From Maratus speciosus (Eukaryota; Arthropoda; Arachnida; Araneae; Salticidae), in NCBI GenBank assembly GCA_963932465.1, contig OZ010788.1, positions 202,370,559-202,434,558 on the forward strand: 64,000 nt of DNA, in the 5' to 3' direction. The notes under the pieces were generated by a model. It made no database searches. It saw only the letters and a list, made by a program, of their open reading frames with translations, and was not told the origin of the DNA. Made by a program: the position numbers and the translations under genes. Shown here one piece after another: positions 23,443-35,013 of this stretch. Position 1 is the first letter of the stretch. The number at the start of each line of letters is the position of its first letter.

Positions 23443-24310
23443 TATAAAGATACATATTTTGTACTAAATCTCAAATTACTTACCGAGGTCTTAATGTAAA
23501 GTCAATCTTGATATTCAGATAGAAAAAATTATATATATATTTATTCCCATTTAAGTTAGACTATCCCAGTGGACTTTAACTCGGCAATCTGCGAAAAAGC
23601 CACAGGCATCTTTTTCATTTCAGCATAGACGTACAATTTCATATATGTTTTAGGATGCCTTAAAGGCACAAAACCCCACAAAATTTCAGATACCAGGTTC
23701 AGTAACAAACGATTTTCATTTCTCATATGGGATTTTGTATAAACGAAATGCTACCTGATGACCCACCCCGTGGATTAATCGAAAAGCTTGTAATCAAAAA
23801 GCTCCAGGGCTTGAATAGAAGAAACGACATTCCCCTTCCAGCAGTGAAATAAGAATTATTCAACTAATGCAACAATGCCTTAAGCGGTTCTTGCCGTGCA
23901 GAATTAGAAAGGCAATGGCAAAATAACCCCCGAAAGCGCTTATCCAAAAGCGTTTTATAAATTTTATGATGGAATTCAATGTTTTCGAGATGCTTCATTA
24001 AGGCTGTTTTGCTACCTAGAGTCAATTTTGGATAATAGGAAAATATTTAGCAGAAATTTTATTCCATAGATTATTTTTACCCAAAATTTTATTTTAAAAC
24101 AAAAGATATAATAAACAGAAAAAAAAAAACATTTTTATCTACAGTAACAATAAAAGTCTACATTAAATAGAAAAATTTGCGTTTTGACAGAAAAATTGTA
24201 AAAAAGTAGAATTTATTAGTAAACAGTTTTTACAGTCGTAAAAACGTACGGTTTTTTTCCCCTGTCAAATTTATAGATTTGATTTTTCTCCAGTGGAAGG
24301 AAGCTTTGAG
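23443..24310. other. No gene seen; somewhat GC-richer unique DNA at 23570-23960
   Basis: About 390 bases are less AT-rich than their surroundings and show no internal repetition, but all frames contain stops and I see no splice-bounded exon. The part near 24110-24260 repeats TTTACAGAAAA-type phrases. Confidence 0.4.
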
Positions 24311-24828
24311 TTAACCCTTAAATGCCTGATTTTTCAAAAATCATTTTAGTAATGTTTTTCGGCTTTCATTTATTGAATAAATCATGGAAAAAATACTTTA
24401 AAAATTCATATTTTGTTTTAAGTATGGTTTACGGGTAAAAACTGTTGGTTACTAATCGGCAATACTGGTCTTTAATTGAAAAAATAATTTTCCTCCATAA
24501 AATTCTATAATATTAAACATACAAGAATTTTAAGAACTATGATAAGAAATAAATTTTACTTGCTCACTGCAGAACAAAATAGAGTATTTCGCAAGTTCCC
24601 AAACAAAATAAAAAGAACATGCAGCAACAATTGAAAAAATAGATCTATCTTTATTCTTAAACAGCACAAGTGTTGCCATCTACATGTTGAAAATCGATTT
24701 AATAATATTTTCAGAATGTATTCTATTGGCAACATTAGACATTATAGCTTCAAAATTATTTTAATAGTATTTTAGAAACCTAAATTGGGTATGTTGCCGA
24801 AAAGCAACATCCGGCATTTAAGGGTTAA
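24311..24828. mobile_element. piggyBac-type MITE, TTAA-bounded, 518 bp
   Basis: Left TTAACCCTTAAATGCCTGA and right TCCGGCATTTAAGGGTTAA are a clean inverted pair of about 16 bases including the TTAA target. The interior is AT-rich with no open frame. Confidence 0.75.
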
Positions 24829-26316
24829 CTTAAACATCTTTAGAAGTTCCCAGTCTGAATTCAAAGTTATTACAGATTTATTTTCTGAATAATAAAAACT
24901 TTGGAAAGGTAATTTTATTAATAACTGTTTTATCGATAACTGAAGATAAATTCAGACATTTTTGTAAATTATTTGTTGACCTTTTAAAGCGTCAGAATTA
25001 AATGTGCTGAATTTAAACGTCCTCTTATTTTTTAATTGATTTCACAGTACATATATATATACAATTGTACCATCTCAATAAAGTTTTATAAAATGCCATT
25101 ATTATTATTTATTATTATATTTATATAAAATTGAATTCTCATTCACAGCTGTAAAAATAAACGACATGTAAGCATTAAGTCTAAGGTTCACAACAAATTC
25201 GTAGAAAAAAGCGACCAAACTTTAATATCATCTATAAGAAGTAAAAAATGAAAAATAAATAAACTCATTAAGTCTTTATGTGTTCTCACCTCAGAAAAAC
25301 AAAATAATATTATGTTTTTAATATTAAAGCATTCTGTAAAAAGTAACAGAACAAAGATTCTCAGTCACGGTGATTTATTTAAATAATTATTACAAAATAT
25401 ATGAAGCAATTCCTTTGCCTTATATGATGCTCCATAAAAATATCAGTGAATTTTGTGAGCATGGCTGACTTGCATCACAATACCAATAATTAGCACGACA
25501 GTCTTTTGTATAAATATTTTCCTTTATTCAGTCTTCCCCCCCCCCCCCCCCATAAAATAATCTTGAACTTTTCTTACTACATATGTTTTGTCGATCAATT
25601 TTAATTAAAAAATATCGAAAAGTTGTAGACCATTTCAATTTATTATAATCCATAATTACATACCAAAACTTTTAATTTAAATTTGCAAATAAAAAATTAC
25701 TAATAAAAAAATATTGCGGACAGTAAATTTTCCTTAATAATAATGAAGACATATTAACTCTCTTTATACTGATGTAGACAACATAATATTTCTCAGGTAA
25801 TTCAGTTTTTAATTCCATATATATATATATATATATTTTAATTTTACAAATGAAGAAATTTTTGAAGTTGAAATGTTGTTAGTTTTTTCAAAAATAAAGA
25901 TGAAACTGCATTTCAGTATCAATAAATATGGCATCACAGTTTAGCATATACATTTTTTTTTTTTAACGGAAATATTCCTTTACTTTTCTTATGCCATATC
26001 GATCAATTGTGATAAAGATAACATATCAAAAATTTTAGATCATCTTAAGTTATCGATAATTAAATGCCAAAGCTTTTAATTTAAAATTAAAAATATAAAA
26101 TCATTAATTAAAAAAATGGGTATGGTAAATTTTCCTTAATAGTGAAGAAAGTTAAGAACAAACATCTTGAAAATCATCTTATACCCAGAGCAGTGATCAT
26201 GGAATCCAGGCTATTAGAAAATTAGAATTCCCTTTTTTGTTGTCTTAGATCACACGGCCATATTGATTTGCTCAGTCTCTCTCTCTAACTGACCAATTCA
26301 AATTTGGTTTTCCACT
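24829..26316. other. No gene seen; microsatellite and C homopolymer
   Basis: AT-rich. A C homopolymer lies near 25538-25551 and (TA)n near 25817-25836. The phrases AAAATATCGAAAAGTTGTAGACC / ATCAAAAATTTTAGATCATC and the following lines at 25550-25740 and 25975-26140 resemble each other and may be an old direct duplication. Confidence 0.4.
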
Positions 26317-26330
26317 CCGTTTAGCTACAG
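26317..26330 (+). repeat. Left target-site duplication of the SINE
   Basis: CCGTTTAGCTACAG, identical to 26565-26578. Confidence 0.9.
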
Positions 26331-26564
26331 GTGGCCGCGAGGTTCTGCTCTCGAAGCTGGTAGACGGGAGGTGCTGGGTTCGATCCCAATCGCGCCCGTC
26401 GGCCTAATCGTTCGGAGTTTTCGTGGTTTTCTTCGAACCTTGGTTCTCCGAGCGTTAATACGGGTTAGGTTCCCTTAGAAAGACCTCCACGGAAGGCAAC
26501 CCCCCCCCCCACCTTAGGGCCTATGTCCCAAGTGCTGATAATTGGCCGACATAAATACAACCAA
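26331..26564 (+). mobile_element. tRNA-derived SINE, 234 bp
   Basis: The head has an A-box-like TGGCCGCGAGG (26332-26342) and a B-box GGTTCGATCCC (26377-26387), 34 bases apart, matching the internal RNA polymerase III promoter of tRNA genes. The tRNA-unrelated body follows (TCGGAGTTTTCGTGGTTTTC, GGGTTAGGTTCCCTTAGAAA), with a C homopolymer at about 26501-26510, ending CGACATAAATACAACCAA. An exact 14-base target duplication on both sides shows retrotransposition by a LINE's machinery. The tRNA part does not close a proper acceptor stem, so it is not a functional tRNA. Confidence 0.85.
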
Positions 26565-26578
26565 CCGTTTAGCTACAG
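26565..26578 (+). repeat. Right target-site duplication of the SINE
   Basis: CCGTTTAGCTACAG, identical to 26317-26330. Confidence 0.9.
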
Positions 26579-27554
26579 AAAAGGATTCTAAAATGCTTAT
26601 GGCGCATGCTCTATTCAGCCAAAATCGCTCTTACGGAATTTCCTTTGCATTTTAAATATATAGATAAGGAAGATCTGAAAATTCCCTTTGCATGTATTTC
26701 TATGGTACGCTTCTTAAAATCACTGAAATTTCTGAACATCAACAATGAAAAAAAAAAGAAAAACCCAGAAAAATCATCTTTGCCTATGTCTATGCCGCGC
26801 CTATCCTTTGACTAGATAGGTCCTTCATTAGAAAGATTTGAAATGAAATGGCAAAATTTTGGCTTTACATTGAAAATACTGCCAATAAAACTCCACTATT
26901 ACGTCAATACTAATGTTTTGGCTTTAAATTGGTTACAAATTTCATACCAATATGGGCAAAATTGCTTTAATATTTGGACAATAATTCACGTCAGTGATTG
27001 CAATATTGACCCACAGGAGTCAAGATATAGTCAGTATCGGTTTGCTATTAGGGGCATGTGTTAAAGGGTTAGAATACTTAGCTTTTTTTTCTTTTGCATG
27101 TCATAAGAATTTGAATTAGAATATATTATCCATGGTGTGTTATTTCTTGAATTGTAACCAATCTAGGGTAATGACATAATGATTAATACGTGATGCGGCA
27201 TAGCGATTTTTATGTTATTTTGACACATAAAAAATATATATATATTATTTGCGGCATATTTCAGGGTTTTTTTTTTTTTTTTTTTTTTTTCAAATGAAGT
27301 TTGATTTCCGATAGGAAGAAAATTCACCTGTTTTTGTCACATGCAGAATAGCACGAATTATATTACCTTAATTTCTTCAAGGTGAAATAAATTGGAAATG
27401 TGATACTTTGACAGAAAAAAGTCAGGCCGGTTTGGCAAAACAGCATTTTTCAAACTTTTTAATTAAAGAAAAGTGAAAAAGTAACACGTCAGACTTTATC
27501 GGTTGTTTGTTAGAAGAAAAGAAGAAGTTGATATTAGGGAGTTAGAAGTTTCCG
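26579..27554. other. No gene seen
   Basis: Two open frames (26606-26815 and 26843-27064) are short, without motif or splice context. A T homopolymer lies near 27268-27290. Confidence 0.45.
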
Positions 27555-28220
27555 TTAAGGCTGTTCTCAAATCCAAAGAGCCAACTTTCTGACATAAAAT
27601 TTAATTCATTTTTGTTCGGAAACGCATGAAACTATAAGGGGTTGTTAATAAGAAACTATGTCTTCAAGCTGTTTTTTCCGTTTTTTTGAATACGCAATAA
27701 ATCTTTCAGAAAAGAACGTCAAAGTGGGCGTTTTGAACTGAACTTCCAAATGAAAAAAGAAAATACAGTCAATAAGGAGAGAAAAATGCCGTGTCACGTG
27801 ATCAAAATCGCTTATAACTCAATAGGTAATTGATGGATCAAAAAATGAAAAAAAAAACAGTTATCACTGTAAAAAAAACCGACTAAAAAACCGAAATACT
27901 ACTGGCAATCTAGACGCCAGTACTATTTCCGTTTTTTTACGGGAATTTTTACCCATAAATTACAGAAAATTTTCCGTTTTTAATCAGAAAAACCGAAACT
28001 TTTCTGTAATTTATGGGTAAAAATTCCGTAAAAAATCGGAAATAGTGCTGGCGTCTAGATTGCCAGTAGTATTTCCGTTTTTTAGTCGGTTTTTTTTTAA
28101 ATTCTGAATCGCTTCCATAGTCAGGCTTTCTAATTTTATATCTTTCCGTTAAAACATGAATTTGTAAATATGTCAAAACGTTTTGCGCTTGTTGAGCAGA
28201 GCATTTGAGAACAGCCTTAA
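27555..28220 (+). mobile_element. MITE family S, copy 2, carrying an inserted palindrome
   Basis: Terminal inverted repeat TTAAGGCTGTTCTCAAATCC (27555) against GCATTTGAGAACAGCCTTAA (28201-28220) is the best preserved in the family. Colinear with 14238-14663 except for an extra ~240 bp at 27862-28103 that is absent from the other copy, so the palindrome is a later insertion. Confidence 0.75.
27862..28103. mobile_element. Palindromic MITE (about 240 bp) nested in family S
   Basis: CACTGTAAAAAAAACCGACT then AAAAAACCGAAATACTACTGG, CAATCTAGACGCCAGTACTA and GGGAATTTTTACCCATAAAT on the left are mirrored by ATTTATGGGTAAAAATTCC through GTCTAGATTGCCAGTAGTA to TTAGTCGG on the right. The arms are about 110 bases with few mismatches. 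The phrase GACGCCAGT also appears in the arms of the 52-57 kb composite, and the CACTGTAAA terminus is shared with it, so these families are related. Confidence 0.8.
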
Positions 28221-28779
28221 AAAGGGAAAATAAGCACCAGCAACAACAATGTTACTACTAATAATAACCTGCTAGTCGATGAGGCTGCATTTTTAAAAAG
28301 TTCAACGCAGCTTTTTATTTCTTTTTTTTTTCTTAATTTATTTGTTTAAATTACCCTTTTATTTCAAATATGGTTTGAAAATCTTGTTTTCTATATAGGA
28401 ATCTAAATTACAAGAGGTACCCGTCTTGTTAATTTTGTAATTTTAGTACAAGCTGTTGGGGATGAGCGTTCATGCGGAGTGTCCCATAATTCCATCCACA
28501 CTTCAAAAATTTATGTAAAAAAAATATAATAATAACGAATTGTCGCATCAAACAGTCATATGTTTTATGGCAATAGAAAAAAAAAAGATCAAAGAGACGC
28601 AAAAATAAATTCCGATTTCAAATATTCACACAAATTTAACAAATTGTCGTAATCCGAGTTTACACGATACACTGAAAAAAAGAAAAAAAAACGACAAATG
28701 TTTGTTAATTTACGAAAAAACTAGTTGGATATGGCAATCCCAAAACTTTCTTACATGCTAATATTTCCCGAAAAATAAA

Positions 28780-29649
28780 GCATATCAGTGACACCGGTTA
28801 GGTGACTTACACCAAAATCCAATCAGCAACAACTTAGGTCAAGTTGTAGCTGAATCTAAAGTTTGATGAAAATCCGTGCATTAGTTTTTGAGGTAGAACT
28901 ATTGCGACAATCGTTAAAAAATTCTACATAACAGCGCCACTTGTTGGTCGATTTACTCTAAAAACTAATCAGGAACAATTTATATCAGGGAGGAACTGAA
29001 TCTGAAGTTTGATAAAAATCCATGCATTAGGTCTTGAGATATAGTTATTGCAGAAATCATGATATATACAGCCTAGCAGCGCCACCTGTTGGACGATTGA
29101 CACTAAAAACTAAACATCACTAATCTATATCAGGGACTAACTGAATCTGAAGTTTGGGGAAAATTAGTGCATTAGTTCTTGAGATAGAGCTATTGCGATA
29201 ATGATGAATAATGCCGCATAGCAGCGCCACCTGTGGGCCGATTTACACAAAAAAGTAATCAGCACCAAATTATGTCAAGGGCTAACGGAATCTGAAGTTT
29301 TATAAAAATCCATGGATTAGTTTTTAAGATATAGCTATTTCAGAAACAGTAAAAATTGCAGCATAGTAGCGCCACCTGTTGGGCGATTTACACCAAAAAG
29401 TAATCAGCACCAATTTATATTAGGGACTAACTGAATATAAAGTTTTATTAAATTCCGTTCATTAGTTCTTGAGATAGAGCGTCCATAAAATTTGTGTCAG
29501 ACACAGACAGACAGACTCACAGACACACATTTTGTAAAAACATGTTTTTCGGGTCCTCTAACCCCTAAAATGTGTAAACCGGTCGAAAACCGGAATTCGA
29601 AAATTTTCATGAATCCAATACTTTCTTCTTGTAAAGATAGAAGAAAGTA
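28780..29649 (+). mobile_element. Tandem-unit element with terminal hairpin (copy 3)
   Basis: Same family and orientation as 15100-16045. Cores of GCGCCACYTGT sit at 28934, 29079, 29224 and 29369, exactly 145 bases apart, with a degenerate unit near 28786. The array is followed by TGAGATAGAGCGTCCATAAA, ACAGACAGACAGACTCACAG, the constant tail ACCCCTAAAATGTGTAAAC, and the terminal hairpin TACTTTCTTCT / AGAAGAAAGTA at 29619-29649. No coding capacity; the open frame on the minus strand at 29497-29715 is a translation of this tail. Confidence 0.7.
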
Positions 29650-30225
29650 ATAATATAACCACGAACAAAAAACATACAATAACCTCATCCGAATTACGGA
29701 CGATTCCGAAAACATTCTTTATCTTTAGAAACCTTAGAAACTAATATATTTTTGAAATTTAACTAAGCATTTATAAAAAAAAAGTTTATTTTGCTGCTAC
29801 TGATTTTCGGAAAAGATTTCGAGTAGTTTTTATAGTTTATTAAGCAGTTTTGTGAAACCGGATGATTGGAATTTAGGATGCTATCAAATCTCAATGAAAC
29901 ATTTTCTGCTGCGTAACTTAATTTATACATGCAAGAGAAACAGAACAACATTAATTTTAACATGTTAGTGCTTTTAAATTATCACGATTGTCTGCAAAAC
30001 ATTTTTGTTGAACATGAAAATGGTTTACTCGAGAAGTGATAGCATAAAATAATAATAATAATAATAATATTTCAGATTAAGAAATTGATTAATGCACTAT
30101 AAAAACAATTCGGAAACGTTTTCGAAAATCAGAGGCAGCAAAAGAACCCTCCCAACCCCACCTTTTATATAAATGCTTCTTTAAATTTCGGAAATATATT
30201 AGATTCTGATATTTCTAAAAATAAA

Positions 30226-30383
30226 GTTGAAACAACTAAATTTCAGTTAATATAGCTTTGGTTGGACTAACCAAATGATTTGTTGAATAAACAAAATTTA
30301 TTTGGTTAATCTAACCAAAATTTGATCATTCCAACCAAAATATTTGGTTGGAAGTATATTAATCAAAATTTAGTTGTTTCAAC
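30226..30383. mobile_element. Palindromic MITE built of AAATTTGGTT-like units, 158 bp
   Basis: GTTGAAACAACTAAATTTCA on the left is inverted as AAAATTTAGTTGTTTCAAC on the right, and the interior repeats 'TTGGTTGGA/TCCAACCAAA' in both orientations. No coding capacity. Confidence 0.6.
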
Positions 30384-31356
30384 AAAAACAGTTTTTTCCG
30401 TGTACGCTTTTTGGAGTAGTTTACAACTCAGAAGATCTTATTATATTTTTTGTTTGTGGTTGCATTATATATTCCCAGATTAAGTAACATTTGTCTTTTT
30501 TTTTCGGTTTAAGTCGTCAAAAAAATAGAATTTTCTAAAGCAAAAGGGGAAAAAAATCCAAAGAGTCCCACAAGTTCATTCACACTCCAAAATTTCATAA
30601 AAATTTAACAATTTGTCGCATCGGAGTGCAGTGTGCACCACAAGACTTCTCAACTGGTCAGAATTTTTGTAGAAAAAACAAAAGTAAATTTCAATCAAAA
30701 GTTCCATTTTCTGTTTTTTTTTTAAACTATTATAAAATTTCAATATATTTCTTTCGATTTTCGGGCTTTTTAAACATTTATATTACTTACAAACTTTAAA
30801 AAACTAAGTTGAAAGTTGTCATGATTTTTCTGAAAAAAAGATTTTTTAAATAAAATTGTATTGGAAAAATTGCCATAACTCAAGAAATAGTAGTTCGATT
30901 CTTACAAATTTTTCAAATCATGTTTTAAATATATATTCAAGGGAATTAGACTATTCTTACGCTGATTCATCGAAAAAACTATGAGTTACAGTTTTAATTT
31001 ATAAATTATTAATTATTTCTTCAGGAATTTTCAGTGTTGTTTCTCTTTTTATACCTATGAGCCTATGACTTTTAAAAAATTCATGTTATTATCATAAAAA
31101 TAGTCTAGTTACATTATTATATTTATTATGGAATTCATTAAATGTATTTATATTTGCTAATTTTAAATTTAAATTGTCTTAAGGGAATAACAATTTTTCG
31201 GTTAATTTACTATTTTTTAAATAAAATTAAAAAAAATTAAATTACCTATTTGTATGTTTATGTCACATTTTTATGAAATTTTTAATAATAATTAGCAATT
31301 TTAAACTTAAAATTTTCAAATATTCAAAAAACTTCGAGGTTCTTAACAGGGACAAG

Positions 31357-31364
31357 GTCCAGGG
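31357..31364 (+). repeat. 8 bp target duplication of hAT MITE (left)
   Basis: GTCCAGGG, identical to 31531-31538. Confidence 0.8.
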
Positions 31365-31530
31365 CAACATTGCCAGATTGGGGGCACTCATCACTTTTTT
31401 AAAATTGTATAATTCGGCTTATTTTTCAGAATGTTTAACCTATTTTTAAATACGCCGAATATTTCTATTTCAAAAAAGTGGTGACGATCAAATAATCTGA
31501 ATTAATAAAGTCCCCAATCTGGCAACACTG
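31365..31530. mobile_element. hAT-type MITE, 166 bp, with perfect 8 bp target duplication
   Basis: Left CAACATTGCCAGATTGGGGG and right TCCCCAATCTGGCAACACTG are inverted repeats, and ACTTTTTT / AAAAAAGTGG continue the pairing inside. An 8-base GTCCAGGG flanks both sides, the target length expected of hAT transposition. No coding capacity. Confidence 0.8.
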
Positions 31531-31538
31531 GTCCAGGG
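31531..31538 (+). repeat. 8 bp target duplication of hAT MITE (right)
   Basis: GTCCAGGG, identical to 31357-31364. Confidence 0.8.
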
Positions 31539-31689
31539 GCAAAATTATCTTTTACGTTTTCGATTGAAATCACATATCCCGATTTTGCTCCAATTTTGTA
31601 TACAAGTCCTTCGTGGATGACAATGCATATTCAATGCGTTAAATTTTGGATCAAAAGAGCTTTAATTAAACTTTTACACTCTAAAATTG

Positions 31690-31798
31690 GGAGGAGTGAA
31701 ATATGCATTGCTCTCTCTTTGAAAGAGTGACAGGTCAGAATTTTTGTAGCAAAAAAAAAAAAAAAAAAAGTAGATTTCAATCAAAAATTTCATTTTCT

Positions 31799-31834
<36 letters not shown>

Positions 31835-32260
31835 GTGACAGGCATTTTCACTCATTTTGGAGTGAATTTTATAAAAATACACTCCTTAAAGACTGGAATT
31901 TTCCACTCCCTAGAAAGAAGTGAAATATTTCACTCCATTGTCGAGAGTGAAATATGTGACTCCGTTGTAGAGAGGGAAATATCTCACTCCGCTGACGAGA
32001 GTGAAAGACTGGCATTATACACTTTAAAAATTTTCCGATCAACTTTGAAGTAATATATGGAGTAAAATAATGAAAAGCGCCAAAATATGTCACTTCTTAG
32101 TTTTCAAAAACTCCATTTCATAATGTAACCTTAGAAATTACGCTCGTTTGGTACTAAAACGCACTCCTTTTGAGTGAATAGTCACTCCTTCTTAGAGTGA
32201 CTATTCATTTCTGCTTAGAGTGAATAGTCACTCTAAGAAGGAGTGAGTATCGTAGTATTG
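31690..32260. repeat. GAGTGAATAGTCACTC palindrome cluster, left
   Basis: Short palindromic words of the form GAGTGAAATATTTCACTC and GAGTGAATAGTCACTC recur about every 30 bases between 31690 and 32060 and again at 32160-32250, separated by non-identical spacers. A long T homopolymer lies at 31800-31830. The open frames on both strands here are repeat translations. The same words form a second cluster at 35745-36020. Confidence 0.7.
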
Positions 32261-32495
32261 GTATTACCCGTCAGACAATCAGAACAGCGTCTACAACGCT
32301 TTTTTTAAGATAAGAGAAAGACACCCGCCATTTTAGGATTAAAATACACGGATATTATTAAAATGATTATTTATGGAATGTAAAGATAAGTTTTATTTAA
32401 TTTTAATCTTTTATTCATGTTGTTTTGAATATTATGATCATGACTTTAATAGTTTTATTTTATATAGAAAAAGATTGATCTGGAATTCTTTTCAG

Positions 32496-32612
32496 AAGCG
32501 ATATTTTCCTATTCGATACTGTGATGTAAAATATATTAATCTGCCATCGCTCGAAAAAGAAAAAAAGCTGACGCAGAAACTGATTCATACCGACATTCAT
32601 AGTAAAATGTAA
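32496..32612 (+). CDS. Weak candidate terminal exon, 38 codons
   Basis: After TGGAATTCTTTTCAG (acceptor-like, ending 32495) the frame AAGCGATATTTTCCTATTCG stays open to TAA at 32610-32612, giving residues such as RYFPIRYCDVKYINLPSLEK with a charged C-terminus HTDIHSKM. The residue mix is more protein-like than most frames nearby and CpG-containing codons occur. I do not recognise it, no partner exon was found, and chance is quite possible. It lies between the two GAGTG palindrome clusters. Confidence 0.18.
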   Translation, partial: KRYFPIRYCDVKYINLPSLEKEKKLTQKLIHTDIHSKM

Positions 32613-33544
32613 ACATTAATTTGCAGTTACTTGAGATTGAAAATGTCTCGAGACAGTTATTTGGAATTTTTTCGGTTTATTACTGTTTTCTGATTGCTAA
32701 CACTTACAGTATTTATCGTCATTATTATTTTGGAGTTAAATATGATATTACGAAACGGTTTCAGATTGGAAATTAGCATTACACTCGGAAAATGTCTTTT
32801 TACATGTTACAGTTGTGAAACTTTTGAAAGATTTTTTTAATTGCTAATAATATTTTAAATTATTATTGAAAATCCTAAATATTCATACCAATGTTTTCAG
32901 ATTTAACATTTGCCAAATTTATAAAATAATAGGAATTTCTTATAACATATGGAAAGATTTTTGAGAAATTGTTAAATCCAATAATGTATATAATTCATCT
33001 ATTGTAGTTTGTTGCTGTTGTTTAATAGTACAATTATAAAATACTAATTATTATTTTTAGTATTTTTAAAATTGCTATATATTTTTTTGATTTAATTGTA
33101 TGTAAGCATTTTTTTGCTGTTTGTGATTTTAATCAAACATTTAATTATAGACATTCTGAATCATTTATTGAATTTCTTTCTATTGTAAACGCATTTTCAA
33201 CATTTTTGACTCGCGTAATTATTGTCAGTAAAAAATAAAGCATGATATTTAATCATTGAAATAAAGTGTTTTTTTTTATGCTTGATATTTATAGATAAAA
33301 CTGCTTTAGTATATATTTTTAAAACTTCATAATATCACTTATATAAGATATGATTGAATTCATTTTAAAGAGATAAATAACTACTTTTTACACTAAAAAT
33401 GTTTTTCAAACAATAAGAACAGTACTATTGTGATTTTGTAATCATTTCTTTTCTTTTTACATTTCCTTCTTTTTACTATTTCCCAGATCAATCTTTTCCT
33501 ATAAAACATACTAAATCTATTTAGCTCCTATTCACAAAATACAA
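32613..33544. other. No gene seen
   Basis: Very AT-rich, with many stops in all frames and no element ends found. Confidence 0.55.
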
Positions 33545-35013
33545 TATAGGGTAACTCCGGGAGAGTCGCTGCATACGGAATAGATGCCGCACCCCTTGTA
33601 TTTCTTGTAATTATCGATAGTTGGTCGTCAAACACAAAGTATAAGTTCGCAATGAGATTATTTTAACCAGTGTATAGCGTGAATCCCATTTCGATTTTTA
33701 CTTGTATAAGTACAATCCTTAATTTGACGTAAGTGCATGATTTCACTGTCCAAACTTTTAAACACGTTATGTTTAAATACTTTTCACACACTAATTACTA
33801 AATGCATGCATGATTTTGAAGTCAAAACTAAGTGTAGCGTTTGTATAGAGTACTGTGTGTATGGTTACGCCATTCCCCTTAGCGATGGCAGGTAACTGTG
33901 ATGGCCAACGTCTGCACCATGCAAAATTAGATACATGCCGCACTGTTATTCCGGTATACACGCCGCAATTTCTTTTGTACGGGATGATTAAATGTTATTA
34001 ACTTTTCCTTTTCTTTTTCCACAGACTAACCATTTTAGACATGTTATCAAGTTTACTAAAACCAAAGGATAAAAGGGGAAAATGAAAAGCAAGAAGGGGA
34101 AGAAAGATGTAAGTAAAGATGATGATAATGAAAAATCGGATTACGTGTAACGCAGACGTTCTTTGCAAACTACTCCATAAAAGAGGACGTGTAATTTGCT
34201 TCGTTGCATCATGTGTTTAAATGTAGTTACATAAAGACTGTACTTTTTCTGCAGATTACAGACGAAAAAACAGGTCTCTTAACCAATCGGGACCATAGGT
34301 GCATATAAGCACCTTCATAAAGAGCTTACAAAATTTCTTTCTGGCACCAGTAAAAAAGAAAAGTAATATTTGCTTTGTTTAATTAGAGCACTTTCATGAT
34401 TATTTAAGAAAAGGTAACTTCTTTTAAAAAAGTGGTACAAACCGAATAAAATTTGTGTAAGAGTCACCCGTCCCGAAAGGGTTAACAAATAAATTATGTA
34501 AACACAATTTTACTTTTTTTCTTTTCCCTTTCTAATACATTGATGTCACGTTGTTGCTGAAATAACAATTTAAATTTAATGTAAAAAAAAAAGTCCATAA
34601 TTTTAATAGTGAAAGTAGGCAACAATTATTAATTTGAATCTACTAATACGTTTCATTATACTCATTTATTTTCATTTTGTTATTACATCGTTAATTATAG
34701 TCCAGATATGAATATTTTTTTTAAATATTTTTATTTATAATTTCATTCTGTTCTTATTACACGCGCGGCATAAATACCGCACAAGTGCGGCGTCTCAGCC
34801 TGAGTGTAAGGGTGACGCGCCGCAGTGTAATGTTTTAGAAAAAAATTGTTAAAAATATTAATAATTTGTTTTGAATTTTTTTGTCACAGTACACGCGTTG
34901 TATATTTAACATTAAATAGCACAGCATGATTTTTTTCATTTTGTGTCCACCATGGGACTTTATACACAAATTCCAAAAAAAATGTGCGGCATAAATCCCG
35001 GAATTACCCTATA
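33545..35013. mobile_element. TA-type TIR element with echoed GCCGCA motifs, about 1.47 kb
   Basis: Left TATAGGGTAACTCCGGGA and right TCCCGGAATTACCCTATA are inverted repeats. The word TGCCGCA or its reverse TGCGGCA appears next to both ends and several times inside (near 33585, 33925, 33960, 34765, 34795, 34815, 34983). No transposase frame. A TTAA MITE is nested at 34279-34485. Confidence 0.7.
34279..34485. mobile_element. piggyBac-type MITE, TTAA-bounded, 207 bp, nested
   Basis: Starts TTAACCAATCGGGACC and ends CCGTCCCGAAAGGGTTAA, shares its right half with 18500-18693 (GTGGTACAAACCGAATAAAA), and lies wholly inside the element at 33545-35013, so it inserted later. Confidence 0.65.

Noticed and set aside
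31703..32053. 116-codon open frame
   Set aside because: Runs through A and T homopolymers and then translates the GAGTG palindrome repeats.
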